Assembly (NCBI GenBank): GCA_014651175.1
Contig: BMWJ01000016.1
Span: 62,001 to 126,000 of the forward strand
Length of the DNA: 64,000 nt
Source: Streptomyces clavifer
GTDB taxonomy: Bacteria > Actinomycetota > Actinomycetes > Streptomycetales > Streptomycetaceae
Reading direction: 5' to 3'
This document shows positions 43,880 through 52,256 of this stretch, piece after piece. Position 1 is the first letter of the stretch. Each line of letters starts with the position of its first letter. Under the pieces are notes generated by a model. That model ran no database searches. It was not told where the DNA came from and was given only the letters and a program-made list of their open reading frames with translations. The position numbers and the translations under genes were made by a program.

Positions 43880-46012
43880 TCAGCCGACCCGGGTCAGATG
43901 GACGAGGGTGCTGGCCCAGTCCCCGGGCGGCAGGCCGAGGGCCAGTCCGTAGTCCTCCAGTACGGCCCCGTGGTGGACGGCACCGGTACGGGTGTCGCGG
44001 TAGCGCGCCCCCGGGTCGAGACCCCGTAGCCGGACCGGACGCACGGGGGCTCCGTGCCTGTGCGTGCACCGCCAGGCCAGCAGCATGGTCTCGCCGGCGT
44101 CCGCGGCGGCGTACTGCACGACCGTGGTCTCCTCGCCCTCCGGGCCCGAGAGCCGGTGCAGGGCCCCGTGCTGCACCAGGTGTCGTACGGCCTTGTACTC
44201 GGCCACGAAGGCGGCCGCCCCGGTCATCTCCTCCTCGGACCAGGCGTGCAGATCGCCCCCGATGGCCAGGAGGCCCGCCATGGCGACGTGGAACCGGAAG
44301 CGCAGCGGGACGTGCCGGTGGGTCAGCTGGTTGGGCACGTCGGTGACCCAGGCGCCCATGGTGCGCGCCGGATAGATCTGGCCGAAACCGTGCTGGATCG
44401 AGATCCGGTCCATGGCATCGGTGTTGTCCGACGTCCAGACCTGGTCGGTACGGGCCAGGATGCCGAGATCGATCCGGCCGCCGCCGCCGCTGCAGGACTC
44501 GATGCGCAGGCCCGGGTGCCGGGCGCGGAGCCGGTCGATGATGGAGTACAGGTGGTGCACGTACCGCGCCCACAGCCGGTCGTGCCCCTCCGTCCCGTCC
44601 GGCCAGCCCGCCTCGCTGAAGGCGCGGTTCATGTCCCACTTCAGGAAGTCGATGCCGTGCTCGGTGACGAGGCGGTCGAGCCAGTCGTACGTGAACTCGG
44701 CGACATCGGCCCGGGCGAGGTTGAGGACCAGCTGGTTGCGCAGTTCGGTACGTGAGCGGCCCGGGACGTGCAGGACCCAGTCGGGGTGCGCCCGGTACAG
44801 GTCGCTGTCCGGGTTGACCATCTCGGGCTCCACCCACAGGCCGAACCTCATCCCCAGGCGGCGCACTTCCGTCACCAGCGGGCCGAGACCACCGGGGAAG
44901 CGGTCCGGGGACGGGGTCCAGTCGCCGAGGCCGGCACGGTCGCTGCGGCGGCCCCCGAACCAGCCGTCGTCCAGCACGTACAGCTCGACGCCCAGGCGCG
45001 CGGCGCGCGCGGCGAGCGCCATCTGGCCCGCTTCGTCCACATCGAACCCGGTGGCCTCCCAGGAGTTGTAGAGCACGGGAGCCGTCTCGTCCCCGTGCGG
45101 CAGGACGTGCGAACGGATGTGGTCGTGCCAGGCGCGGGTGGCGGCACCGAACCCACCCTCGCTGAACAGGCCGGCGAAGACCGGGGACACGAACTCCTCG
45201 CCCGGCCGCAGCGGAACGACCGTGCCGTCGTGCCCGGCGCCACCGGTGAGACCCGCCCGGCCGTCGGGGGTGCGCTGCGCGGTGATGCGCCAGGTGCCGC
45301 TCCAGGCCAGGGCGGCGCTCCACACCCTGCCCTGGTGCTCCGTGGTGCCGCCGTCGTCGAGCATCACCCACGGGTTGGCGTGATGGCTCGTGGTGCCGCG
45401 CCGGCTCGTCAGGACGGTCTCGCCGTGGGGGAGCGGTTGCCTGTGCAGCAGGCTCTCCGCCGACCACTGCCCGGTGACGTGGCTGAGGCGGTAGCCGGGC
45501 AGGGCGGGCAGGGACCAGGCCGCGGAGTCCGCGCGGAGCAGACGCACCGGGCGGTCACCGTCGTTGCGCACGGTGACGTGGCGCTCGATGACGTCGCTGT
45601 CCTCCCGGACGCGGTAGTGCAGGACCGTCCGCAGCGGATGGAGCCGGTCCCGGAAGGCGAGTCGGAGCTCGTGGACCCCCGGCTCGGGCCGGTGGACGCG
45701 GTGTTCCTCCGGCTGCCACTCGAAGGCCCGGGAACCGTCGGCGAACCGGACCTGCAGCGAAGGAGGGCCGTAGCGGGCGCCGCCGTCCACGGGAAGTTCC
45801 TCGCCGACCCCGGACGTCCCCTCGAAGCTGCTCGCGGGCACAGCCGGAGCTGTGGCGAGCTCTGCCGCCTGAGCCGGGGTCAGCCGTGGCCCCCAGGCCA
45901 CATGGCACGGGGCCCCGGTCCCGTCCACCCGCACCGCGTACGAGGTGCGTGGGGTGCGGATCAGCCAGATCCCGGTGTCCGGGTCGTAGGAGATCACCGT
46001 CGTGGTCCTCAC
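43880..46012 (-). CDS. GH36 alpha-galactosidase
   Basis: A 710-residue cytoplasmic enzyme with no signal peptide. An N-terminal beta-supersandwich (about 1-320) precedes a barrel with ELYVLDDGWFGGRR, the nucleophile D460 in FLKWDMNR, CSGGGGRIDLG, and the acid/base D529 in SDNTDAMDR. It removes alpha-1,6-galactose from raffinose-type sugars or galactomannan fragments. The GTG at 46012 gives the family's usual start (VISYDPDTGIWLI); a GTG 39 bases upstream is an alternative. It is divergent from the ROK gene with a 167-base gap, so that regulator probably controls it. Confidence 0.92.
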   Translation of the reverse strand: MRTTTVISYDPDTGIWLIRTPRTSYAVRVDGTGAPCHVAWGPRLTPAQAAELATAPAVPASSFEGTSGVGEELPVDGGARYGPPSLQVRFADGSRAFEWQPEEHRVHRPEPGVHELRLAFRDRLHPLRTVLHYRVREDSDVIERHVTVRNDGDRPVRLLRADSAAWSLPALPGYRLSHVTGQWSAESLLHRQPLPHGETVLTSRRGTTSHHANPWVMLDDGGTTEHQGRVWSAALAWSGTWRITAQRTPDGRAGLTGGAGHDGTVVPLRPGEEFVSPVFAGLFSEGGFGAATRAWHDHIRSHVLPHGDETAPVLYNSWEATGFDVDEAGQMALAARAARLGVELYVLDDGWFGGRRSDRAGLGDWTPSPDRFPGGLGPLVTEVRRLGMRFGLWVEPEMVNPDSDLYRAHPDWVLHVPGRSRTELRNQLVLNLARADVAEFTYDWLDRLVTEHGIDFLKWDMNRAFSEAGWPDGTEGHDRLWARYVHHLYSIIDRLRARHPGLRIESCSGGGGRIDLGILARTDQVWTSDNTDAMDRISIQHGFGQIYPARTMGAWVTDVPNQLTHRHVPLRFRFHVAMAGLLAIGGDLHAWSEEEMTGAAAFVAEYKAVRHLVQHGALHRLSGPEGEETTVVQYAAADAGETMLLAWRCTHRHGAPVRPVRLRGLDPGARYRDTRTGAVHHGAVLEDYGLALGLPPGDWASTLVHLTRVG

Positions 46013-46138
46013 TCGAGAGCGTTGCGCAGTCAGGTGCCACCCAAGCGCCACCTTGGAAGATCTGTCAATCCCCTCACCTGGGCTTCGTTCATGTGGGTGT
46101 GAAGTGGTGGGGAGGGGAGTTCGAAGGAGAGGACTTCT

Positions 46139-46172
46139 TTCATTGACAACAGAAAAGAATGAACCGTAGATT
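46139..46172 (+). promoter_or_regulatory. Promoter and TTCATT/AATGAA repeat of the ROK gene
   Basis: TTGACA (46143-46148) and TAGATT (46167-46172) are 18 bases apart. The -10 ends 7 bases before the ATG at 46180, so the transcript is likely leaderless. The inverted repeat TTCATT (46139-46144) / AATGAA (46158-46163) overlaps the -35 and spacer, a fitting autorepression site. Confidence 0.7.
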
Positions 46173-46179
46173 CCCCGCC

Positions 46180-47373
46180 ATGCGAACGACCCTCCCCGAG
46201 GCGTTCCCGGCCCACACGCCGGCCGTCCCGCAGATCTTCACCATCGTGCTCTCCCACGGGCCTGTGACGCGTGCGGAGATCGCCCGGCGGGCGGGCGTCT
46301 CCCCGGCGGCGGTGACGAAGGCCGTCCGGCCGCTCATCGAAGCCGGCTACCTCGTGGAGGAGGCGGGTGAGGATCTCCCTCCGGCTCTCGGACGGCCGGC
46401 CAACGCCCTGCGGGTCGACGGGGGGCGCGCCCTGTTCATCGGCGTCAAGGTCACCGGTGACTCCGCCATCGCGGTCCTGACCGACCTGCGCTGCCGCATC
46501 CGCGTCACCCGCCGGGCGTCCCTCGACGACCGGTCGCCCGACGGCGTGCTGGCCACGACCGGTGAACTCGTCACGGAACTGCTCGTCGAGGCCGAGGGGT
46601 TCGGGGTCCAGGTCAGGGGCATCGGCTTCGCGGTATCGGGGGATGTGGTGCGCACCGACGGCACCGTGCGCTACTCGCCCTTCCTGGACTGGCGCGACGT
46701 ACCGCTCGGGGAACGGGCCGCCGCGGCCACCGGGCTCCCGGTCACCGTCGAGAACGATGTGCGGGCCCTCACCGTGGCCGAGCAGTGGTTCGGAGCCGGT
46801 GCGGGCCTCACCGACTTCGCACTGGTGACGGTCGGCGCGGGCATCGGCTGCGGTCTCGTCGTCGGGGGCCGGGTCGTCTCGGGAGCCCACGGCGTGGCCG
46901 GTGAGATCGGGCACCTCTCCATCGATCCGACGGGCCCGCCGTGCCACTGCGGCAACCGCGGCTGCGTGGAGGCGATCGCCTCCGACCCGGCGATCGTGCG
47001 CGAGGTCCGGGCCCGCACCGGTATCCACGTGGCGGATGCGGCCGAGGCCCTGGCCCTGGCCCGCGGCGGCGACACGGCGGCACGCCAGGTGTACGCGCGA
47101 GCGGGCGAGGCGATCGGGCGGGCCATCGGGTCACTTGTCAATCTGCTGGGCCCGGAGCGCGTGATCATCTCCGGCGAAGGCCTCGCCGCCCACGACCTGT
47201 TCGCCGACCGGATCCAGGACGCCTTCACCGTCTCCGCCTTCGGCACGGCGGCTCGGTGCGAGGTCAGCACGCACCCGCTGCCCTTCGAGGCATGGGCGCG
47301 GGGGGCCGCGGCCACCGCCATCCAGTCCTTCATCGGCTCGGACTCGCGCTCGGGCGGCAGCGGGTGGCGATGA
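46180..47373 (+). CDS. ROK family transcriptional regulator
   Basis: A 397-residue sugar-responsive regulator. The N-terminal MarR-like HTH (TIVLSHGPVTRAEIARRAGVSPAAVTKAVRPLIEAGYL, about 22-60) is followed by an ROK sugar-kinase-like domain with the zinc site HLSIDPTGPPCHCGNRGCVEAIAS (about 250-272). The phosphate-binding GAGIGCGLV is present. The ATG at 46180 is chosen because the promoter makes it the expected first codon. Placed divergently from GH36, it likely represses alpha-galactosidase until a sugar is available. Confidence 0.92.
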   Translation: MRTTLPEAFPAHTPAVPQIFTIVLSHGPVTRAEIARRAGVSPAAVTKAVRPLIEAGYLVEEAGEDLPPALGRPANALRVDGGRALFIGVKVTGDSAIAVLTDLRCRIRVTRRASLDDRSPDGVLATTGELVTELLVEAEGFGVQVRGIGFAVSGDVVRTDGTVRYSPFLDWRDVPLGERAAAATGLPVTVENDVRALTVAEQWFGAGAGLTDFALVTVGAGIGCGLVVGGRVVSGAHGVAGEIGHLSIDPTGPPCHCGNRGCVEAIASDPAIVREVRARTGIHVADAAEALALARGGDTAARQVYARAGEAIGRAIGSLVNLLGPERVIISGEGLAAHDLFADRIQDAFTVSAFGTAARCEVSTHPLPFEAWARGAAATAIQSFIGSDSRSGGSGWR

Positions 47374-47452
47374 GCGGCGGAGTCCCGGTACGCGGCTCCA
47401 CCGCCCGCTCCCCGTCGCGCGAAGTTCGCAGCGGAGGCGAGCGAATGCCACC

Positions 47453-47998
47453 ATGGGATTCATGCTACGCAAGGCGCTGATCGTCACTGACATGATCAAC
47501 AGTTACGATCACCAGGATGCCGAGCTTCTCCTCGAATCGGCAGAGCGCGCGGTTCCCGTCATCACGGAGCTGCTGCGGGCGGCGCGGGCGAACGGCACCC
47601 CGGTGATCTACGCCAACGACAACTTCGGCGAATGGCGGTCCCACCACGGGGAGATCGTGGAGAAGGCGCTCTCCGGCGCGCGGCCCGATCTGGTCGAACC
47701 CCTGCAGCCGGACGAGAAATCGCTTTTCGTGGTGAAAGCCAGACACTCGATCTTCTATGAAACACCCCTCCCATATCTGCTTGACCAGCTGGGGGTCAAC
47801 CATCTCGTCCTCTGTGGTCAGGTGACCGAGCAATGCATTCTCTACTCGGCGCTCGATGCGCATATCCGTCACATAGGTCTTACGATTCCTGAGGAGGCAG
47901 TGGCCCATATCCATCCGGATCTCGCGCAGGCGGCCCTTCGGATGATGGAGCGGAACATGGGTGCCCGGGTATGCGCTGCCGAGGCGGTCGTATTCTGA
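47453..47998 (+). CDS. Isochorismatase/cysteine hydrolase family protein
   Basis: A 181-residue hydrolase of the isochorismatase superfamily. The Asp-Lys-Cys set fits: D in LIVTDMINSY (about 11-13), K in FVVKARHSIF (about 95) and C in GQVTEQCILYSALDAH (about 130). The cysteine version indicates an amidase-type hydrolase (nicotinamidase-like) rather than true isochorismatase. The substrate is unknown. Codon choice differs from its neighbours: in the last 80 codons about one in four ends in A or T. The start is uncertain between 47453 and the ATG at 47462. Confidence 0.88.
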   Translation: MGFMLRKALIVTDMINSYDHQDAELLLESAERAVPVITELLRAARANGTPVIYANDNFGEWRSHHGEIVEKALSGARPDLVEPLQPDEKSLFVVKARHSIFYETPLPYLLDQLGVNHLVLCGQVTEQCILYSALDAHIRHIGLTIPEEAVAHIHPDLAQAALRMMERNMGARVCAAEAVVF

Positions 47999-48059
47999 TC
48001 CCCGGGGCGCAGCGCCGCACCGCTTCCGTGCACAGCCGCCGATGGAGGAGGGAGCGGGT

Positions 48060-48734
48060 ATGACACGTGCCGCTCTGTTCGATGTGGACGGGACCCTCGT
48101 GGACACCAACTACCTCCACGTGGTGTCGTGGTGGGAGGCGTTTCGGCAGGCGGGCCACACGGTGCCGACGACCGCGGTGCACCAGGCCATCGGGCTCGGC
48201 TCCGGCGACCTCGTCGAGCACCTCCTCGGCCCGGACCGGGACCGCGAGCAGGACGCGCGGATCAGCGCCGTGCACTCGGCTCTGTACGCCACGTACTTCG
48301 AACGGCTGGCACCGCTGGAAGGGGCCGCGGACCTCCTGCGCACCCTGTCCGCACGGGGCTGGACGGTGGTTCTGGCCACATCCGCCACCGGTTTTGAGCT
48401 CACCTCCCTGAGGGCGGCCCTCGGGGCCGACGACGCCATCGCCGACACGGCGAGCGCCGACGACGTCGACGAGGGGAAACCCGCTCCGGAGCCGATCCGG
48501 CACGCGATGGAGCTCGCCGGTGCGAGCAGCGGCGAGACGGTGTACGTCGGCGATTCCGTATGGGACATGAAGGCGGCGACCAGCGCCTCGGTGGCCGCTG
48601 TCGGGCTCCTGTCGGGCGGAATCCCCCGGGCCGACCTCGAACGTGCCGGGGCGGTGGAGGTCTACAGCGGTCCCGCAGATCTCCTCTCCCGCCTAGACAC
48701 CGGCGTCATCGCCCGCATCGGCGCGGCTGCCTGA
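48060..48734 (+). CDS. HAD family hydrolase
   Basis: A 224-residue phosphatase of the phosphoglycolate/beta-phosphoglucomutase branch. Motif I is LFDVDGTLVDTNY, motif II VVLATSATG, motif III the Lys in DEGKPAPEP, and motif IV VYVGDSVWDMKAA. A helical cap sits between motifs I and II. It probably dephosphorylates a small sugar phosphate. GGAGG and GGAG stack before the ATG at 48060. It follows the isochorismatase gene by 61 bases on the same strand. Confidence 0.93.
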   Translation: MTRAALFDVDGTLVDTNYLHVVSWWEAFRQAGHTVPTTAVHQAIGLGSGDLVEHLLGPDRDREQDARISAVHSALYATYFERLAPLEGAADLLRTLSARGWTVVLATSATGFELTSLRAALGADDAIADTASADDVDEGKPAPEPIRHAMELAGASSGETVYVGDSVWDMKAATSASVAAVGLLSGGIPRADLERAGAVEVYSGPADLLSRLDTGVIARIGAAA

Positions 48735-48846
48735 CGCGGGCGTGGCGGCAGCGGGACGGGACGCGCTCCGCGCGCCGGACGTCCGATCGCTGGGCCATTG
48801 ATCTGAACGTGCGTTTCGGCAGCGCACAATCGGAAACTCGTCACCT

Positions 48847-49812
48847 ATGGTGCAATTCGGATACACGATGATGACCGAACAGGCCGGGCCCAGGGCGCTC
48901 GTCGACGACGTGGTCGCCGCGGAGCGTGCCGGTTTCGACTTCTCCGTCACCTCGGACCACTACTTTCCCTGGCTGGAGTCACAAGGACACGCCCCGTACG
49001 CATGGAGCGTGCTCGGCGCGGCCGCGCAGGCCACGTCCAGCATCGGGCTGATGACGTATGTGACCTGCCCGACCGTTCGCTACCATCCCGCGCTCGTCGC
49101 GCAGAAGGCGGCGACGCTGCAACTGCTCTCCGCGGGGAGGTTCCGGCTCGGGCTGGGTTCGGGCGAGAACCTCAACGAGCACGTCGTCGGTGCGGGGTGG
49201 CCGGCCGCGAACGTGCGGCTGGAGATGCTCGAAGAGGCAGTGGAGATCATCGGTGCCCTCTTCGACGGTGGATACGTCAGTCGGCACGGCACCCACTTCG
49301 ACGTCGACAACGCCAAACTGTGGGACCTGCCCGAGGTGCGCGTACCCCTCGGCATCGCGGTGTCGGGCGAGCGGTCGTGCGCGATCGCGGGCCGCCTGGC
49401 CGACCTCGTCATCGCCACTGAACCCAAACCGGAACTGCTGGCGGACTTCGACCGGCACGGCGGTGCGCGAAAGCCACGGGTCGGTCAGCTCCCGGTCTGC
49501 TACGACCTCGACCGGGACACGGCGGTCGAGCGGGCGCACGATCAGTTCCGCTGGTCGGTCGGCGGCTGGAAGGTGAATTCCGAACTGCCCGGCCCGGCCG
49601 CCTTCGACCAGGCCACCCAGTACGTCCGGCCCGAGGACGTGGCGCAGTCCGTCCCGTGCGGCGACGACCTCGAGGAGTTCGTCGAAGCGGTGCGCGCCTA
49701 TACCGAGGCGGGGTTCACCGAGGTCGCGCTCGTCCAGGTCGGCGGTGCGCATCAGCAGCCCTTCATCCGCTGGGCGCACGAAGAGCTCCTGCCCGCGCTG
49801 CGCACACTCTGA
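48847..49812 (+). CDS. LLM class F420-dependent oxidoreductase
   Basis: A 321-residue TIM-barrel flavin/F420 enzyme of the TIGR03557/FGD-like branch. Signature segments are VQFGYTMMTEQAGPRALVDDVVAAERAGFDFSVTSDHYFPW at the start, GLMTYVTCPTVRYHPALVAQKAATLQLLSAGRFRLGLGSGENLNEHV, and WSVGGWK. These bind F420 and place it among hydride-transfer reductases of actinomycetes. No Shine-Dalgarno is visible before the ATG. The substrate is unknown. Confidence 0.92.
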   Translation: MVQFGYTMMTEQAGPRALVDDVVAAERAGFDFSVTSDHYFPWLESQGHAPYAWSVLGAAAQATSSIGLMTYVTCPTVRYHPALVAQKAATLQLLSAGRFRLGLGSGENLNEHVVGAGWPAANVRLEMLEEAVEIIGALFDGGYVSRHGTHFDVDNAKLWDLPEVRVPLGIAVSGERSCAIAGRLADLVIATEPKPELLADFDRHGGARKPRVGQLPVCYDLDRDTAVERAHDQFRWSVGGWKVNSELPGPAAFDQATQYVRPEDVAQSVPCGDDLEEFVEAVRAYTEAGFTEVALVQVGGAHQQPFIRWAHEELLPALRTL

Positions 49813-49889
49813 GGCGTCCTCCTGGCAACCGATCCAGGGCCCGCGCGGAATGGTCTCCAGGACTCCGGGGCCGCCGGCCGGGACGGGAA

Positions 49890-49933
49890 CGGGCCCGCCC
49901 GCAGGGACGGCGAACGTCCTGCGGGCGGGCCCG
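49890..49933. terminator. 16-bp bidirectional hairpin terminator
   Basis: A 16-bp perfect stem (49890-49905 with 49918-49933) and 12-base loop between the convergent LLM-oxidoreductase and Rho_N-like genes. Confidence 0.85.
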
Positions 49934-49953
49934 CGCGCCTCGCTGCCGGCGGC

Positions 49954-50280
49954 TCAGCGGCTGACGGCCTTGAGGAGCTGTTCCTTGTTCATCGTCGAGC
50001 GGCCCTCGATGTTCTTCCTCTTCGCCTCTTCGTACAGCTGGTCCCTGGTACGGCCCTGCGCGCCCTTGTGCGAGCGCTCACCACCGCGCTGCGAGGCCGA
50101 CTTCGGGTCGCGCGTCGACGTCCGGCTCGCGGTCGCGGACTCACCCGAGCGCGCGCGCTCCTTGTTGACGGTGCGGGCGGCGATCTCCTTCGCACGCTTC
50201 TCGGACGTGCCGCGCTTCTCGGCACTCTCCTTGACGTGCTCGTACTGGCGCTCACGCTTGGGGCTGGATCCTGCCGGCAT
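49954..50280 (-). CDS. Small basic Rho_N-like / plasmid-stabilisation-type protein
   Basis: A 108-residue, very hydrophilic protein. The N-terminal half is KRERQYEHVKESAEKRGTSEKRAKEIAARTVNKERAR, a pattern shared with many actinobacterial proteins labelled plasmid stabilisation. The middle is Ser/Arg/Thr-rich and probably disordered. The end (TRDQLYEEAKRKNIEGRSTMNKEQLLKAV) resembles a Rho N-terminal/SAP-like helix-extended-loop-helix that can bind nucleic acid. AGGAGG is 8 bases before the ATG. The function is unproven. Confidence 0.85.
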   Translation of the reverse strand: MPAGSSPKRERQYEHVKESAEKRGTSEKRAKEIAARTVNKERARSGESATASRTSTRDPKSASQRGGERSHKGAQGRTRDQLYEEAKRKNIEGRSTMNKEQLLKAVSR

Positions 50281-50369
50281 GGCGTCATCCTCCTCGTTCT
50301 CGTCGGGGGCTCGGCCCGGAGGTGCACGGGGTGGGCGGCACGGGGACGAAATGCCGTCCTCCCTTCCGG

Positions 50370-50585
50370 TTACCGCTGGTGCACGTCGGAAACATGGCAC
50401 CCCCGGCAGGGCTCCGCCCGTCGGGCCGTGCGCTCGGGTGACCTCCGGACGCAGGTGGCCTGCACCTCCCTGCACGCAGTGCACCGAAGGAGGCCCTCCG
50501 GGACCTCGCGGGTCGTCGGCGGCCGGTGGAAATCCGTCGGCATGCGAAGCCGCGCCGTGGCAGCCTCTGGGATCGTGAACAGCAT
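50370..50585 (-). CDS. Possible small protein with two CxxC pairs (hypothetical)
   Basis: A 71-residue frame (57 if the ATG at 50543 is used) with LRCTACREVQATC and EPCRGCHVSD, two CxxC pairs about 30 residues apart, which could bind zinc. Third positions are strongly G/C biased, as in real genes here. No clear ribosome-binding site is present. The frame could be random in such GC-rich DNA, so this stays tentative. Confidence 0.38.
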   Translation of the reverse strand: MLFTIPEAATARLRMPTDFHRPPTTREVPEGLLRCTACREVQATCVRRSPERTARRAEPCRGCHVSDVHQR

Positions 50586-50798
50586 GTGGAACGACCTGGG
50601 GACAACGGGCTACGACGAGTCACTCGCACACCTGCGCGCGCTCGGGGGTCCTCCGCCCCGCGGTCGCTCCGACGGGCAGGCCCACCGGACCGGGCCTGCC
50701 CGAGCGGTGGGCGGACCCGGACACGACGCCCTTCACCACGTCCGGCAGCTCACGTGTTTCCGTGGGGCAGGAGCCCTCCCACGCGCCGGTCGCCGATC
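50575..50798 (+). other. Unresolved fragment before the HIT-like gene
   Basis: A GTG at 50575 opens VNSMWNDLGTTGYDESLAHLRALG, which reads like protein. The frame then enters a hairpin (50673-50702), and a shifted frame gives GLPERWADPDTTPFTTSGS. I do not recognise a family; it may be the decayed start of a gene. The remaining sequence to 50798 shows no other feature. Confidence 0.3.
50673..50702. terminator. 11-bp hairpin upstream of the HIT-like gene
   Basis: CGGGCAGGCCC pairs perfectly across an 8-base loop. It could terminate transcripts entering the region before 50799. Confidence 0.55.
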
Positions 50799-51272
50799 AT
50801 GACCGGTGACTGGCGGCAGGACCGGATCGGCAGCGCACGCAGGGGCGGCAATCCGACGGTTCTCCGGAGGATGGAGGCAGGGTTCGCGGTGATCGGGGAT
50901 GTGCAGTTCCTGCCCGGATACTCGGTGCTGCTCGTGGACGATCCCGCTGTGCGGAGGCTGTCGGAGCTTCCTCGCGGCAAGCGGCTGGCGTTCCTGTCCG
51001 ACATGGAGATGCTGGCGGAGGCCGTCGAACGCACCTGCGCACAGTCCGACCCCGCCTTTCGTCGGGTCAACCTCGAGATTCTGGGGAACACCGACCCGTT
51101 CCTGCACGCGCACGTCTGGCCGCGGTTCGCATGGGAGCCGCCCGACCTCGTGCGCAAGCCCGTGTGGCTGTATCCGCACGAGAGGTGGAGCGACGAGCGC
51201 CACCGGCTCGGCCCGCGGCACGACGCACTGCGCAGGGCGATCGGCGAGGAGCTCGACCGGCTCAGATCCTGA
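50799..51272 (+). CDS. HIT-like protein (diadenosine tetraphosphate hydrolase type)
   Basis: A 157-residue protein with GFAVIGDVQFLPGYSVLLVDDPAVRRLSELPRGKRLAFLSDMEMLAEAV (about 28-76), the core of the HIT fold, and a variant active-site motif HAHVWPR (about 109-115) in place of the usual HxHxH. Similar actinobacterial proteins are called Ap4A hydrolases. The loss of the final His makes catalysis uncertain. The start was chosen as the first ATG giving the family's length; no strong ribosome-binding site is seen. Confidence 0.82.
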   Translation: MTGDWRQDRIGSARRGGNPTVLRRMEAGFAVIGDVQFLPGYSVLLVDDPAVRRLSELPRGKRLAFLSDMEMLAEAVERTCAQSDPAFRRVNLEILGNTDPFLHAHVWPRFAWEPPDLVRKPVWLYPHERWSDERHRLGPRHDALRRAIGEELDRLRS

Positions 51273-51412
51273 CGCCAGGAGCCGGTGCCCGGCCCTGTTC
51301 ACCGCAGTGTGCGACCAGGCGTTCGGCTCCGGCCGTTCGGGGGACGCACAGGCCGTTCAGGTGCTGATCCCGCCCCGCGAGGGCACCCCTCGTGAGACGA
51401 AGGAGAGACACC

Positions 51413-51745
51413 ATGCCCCTCTATCTGTCGAGGTTCAGCTACACGCCCCGGACCTGGGCACGGCTGATCGACCACCCCGAGGACCGGGCGGAGGCCGCCC
51501 GGACGTACATCGAGTCCGTCGGTGGCAAGCTCCACGGCTTCTGGTACGCCTTCGGTACGCACGACGGCTACAACCTGTGGGAAGCCCCGGACAACGTGTC
51601 CATGGCCGCGGTGGCACTGTCGATCGGCGGAGGCGGCGCGCTCAGCTCGTTCGAGACGACCGTTCTCCTGACCGTCGACGAGACGATCGAAGCCCTGCGG
51701 AAGGCCGAGGGAATCCAGTACCGGGCTCCCGGCGGGCAGCGGTGA
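51413..51745 (+). CDS. GYD domain-containing protein
   Basis: A 110-residue protein. The GYD domain fills it: LYLSRFSYTPRTWARLIDHPEDRAEAARTYIESVGGKLHGFWYAFGTHDGYNLWEAPDNVSMAAVALSIGGGGALSSFETTVLLTVDE. The eponymous GYD reads DGYNLWEAPD here. The fold is ferredoxin-like and the function is unknown. AAGGAG is 8 bases before the ATG. Confidence 0.92.
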   Translation: MPLYLSRFSYTPRTWARLIDHPEDRAEAARTYIESVGGKLHGFWYAFGTHDGYNLWEAPDNVSMAAVALSIGGGGALSSFETTVLLTVDETIEALRKAEGIQYRAPGGQR

Positions 51746-51876
51746 GCGACGGTCGGAGACTCCGGACCGGCCCACTCGCCGGGCGGCAGTCAGCGGAGCG
51801 GGTCGTCCGACGGGGTCCGCCTACTCGACGCCGGGTGTTGCGCTGCGCGCTGCAGTGACGGCTTCGCTGCCGGCGC

Positions 51877-52233
51877 TCAGCTGTAGTACGCGATCTTCTC
51901 GTCGAGGACCTTCATGGCCCGGCCCAGTGCCGCCACCCGTTGCTCCAGTGCGGCACGGCGATCCTGGAGGAAGGCGACCCGGTCCTGCGGAGGGTGCTCG
52001 GCGCGCAGGATGGCGACGAACCCCCGCAGGTCCGCGATACCGAGTCCCGCCTCGCGGAAGCACGTGACCAGGCCGATCCAGAAGACGTCCTCCTCGGTGT
52101 ACTCCCTGCGCCCTCCGCCGGTGCGTCGAATCGGTCCGATGAGCCCCTCGCGCTCGTAGTAGCGCAGCGTGTCGATGGAGACGCCGGTGCGGTCGGCAGT
52201 CGTTGCCGGGGTGAGAGTGGTCGTCGGACTCAT
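51877..52233 (-). CDS. MerR family transcriptional regulator
   Basis: A 118-residue regulator. Residues 10-80 form the MerR winged HTH (ADRTGVSIDTLRYYEREGLIGPIRRTGGGRREYTEEDVFWIGLVTCFREAGLGIADLRGFV), followed by a coiled-coil dimerisation helix (LQDRRAALEQRVAALGRAMKVLDEKIAYY). There is no metal-binding Cys set, so it is of the YyaN/aldo-keto-reductase-linked type. AAGGAG is 6 bases before the ATG. It follows the aldo/keto reductase by 23 bases and probably activates it from the promoter at 53202-53232. Confidence 0.93.
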   Translation of the reverse strand: MSPTTTLTPATTADRTGVSIDTLRYYEREGLIGPIRRTGGGRREYTEEDVFWIGLVTCFREAGLGIADLRGFVAILRAEHPPQDRVAFLQDRRAALEQRVAALGRAMKVLDEKIAYYS

Positions 52234-52256
52234 CGGACTCCTTCTGGTGAGCGCCG

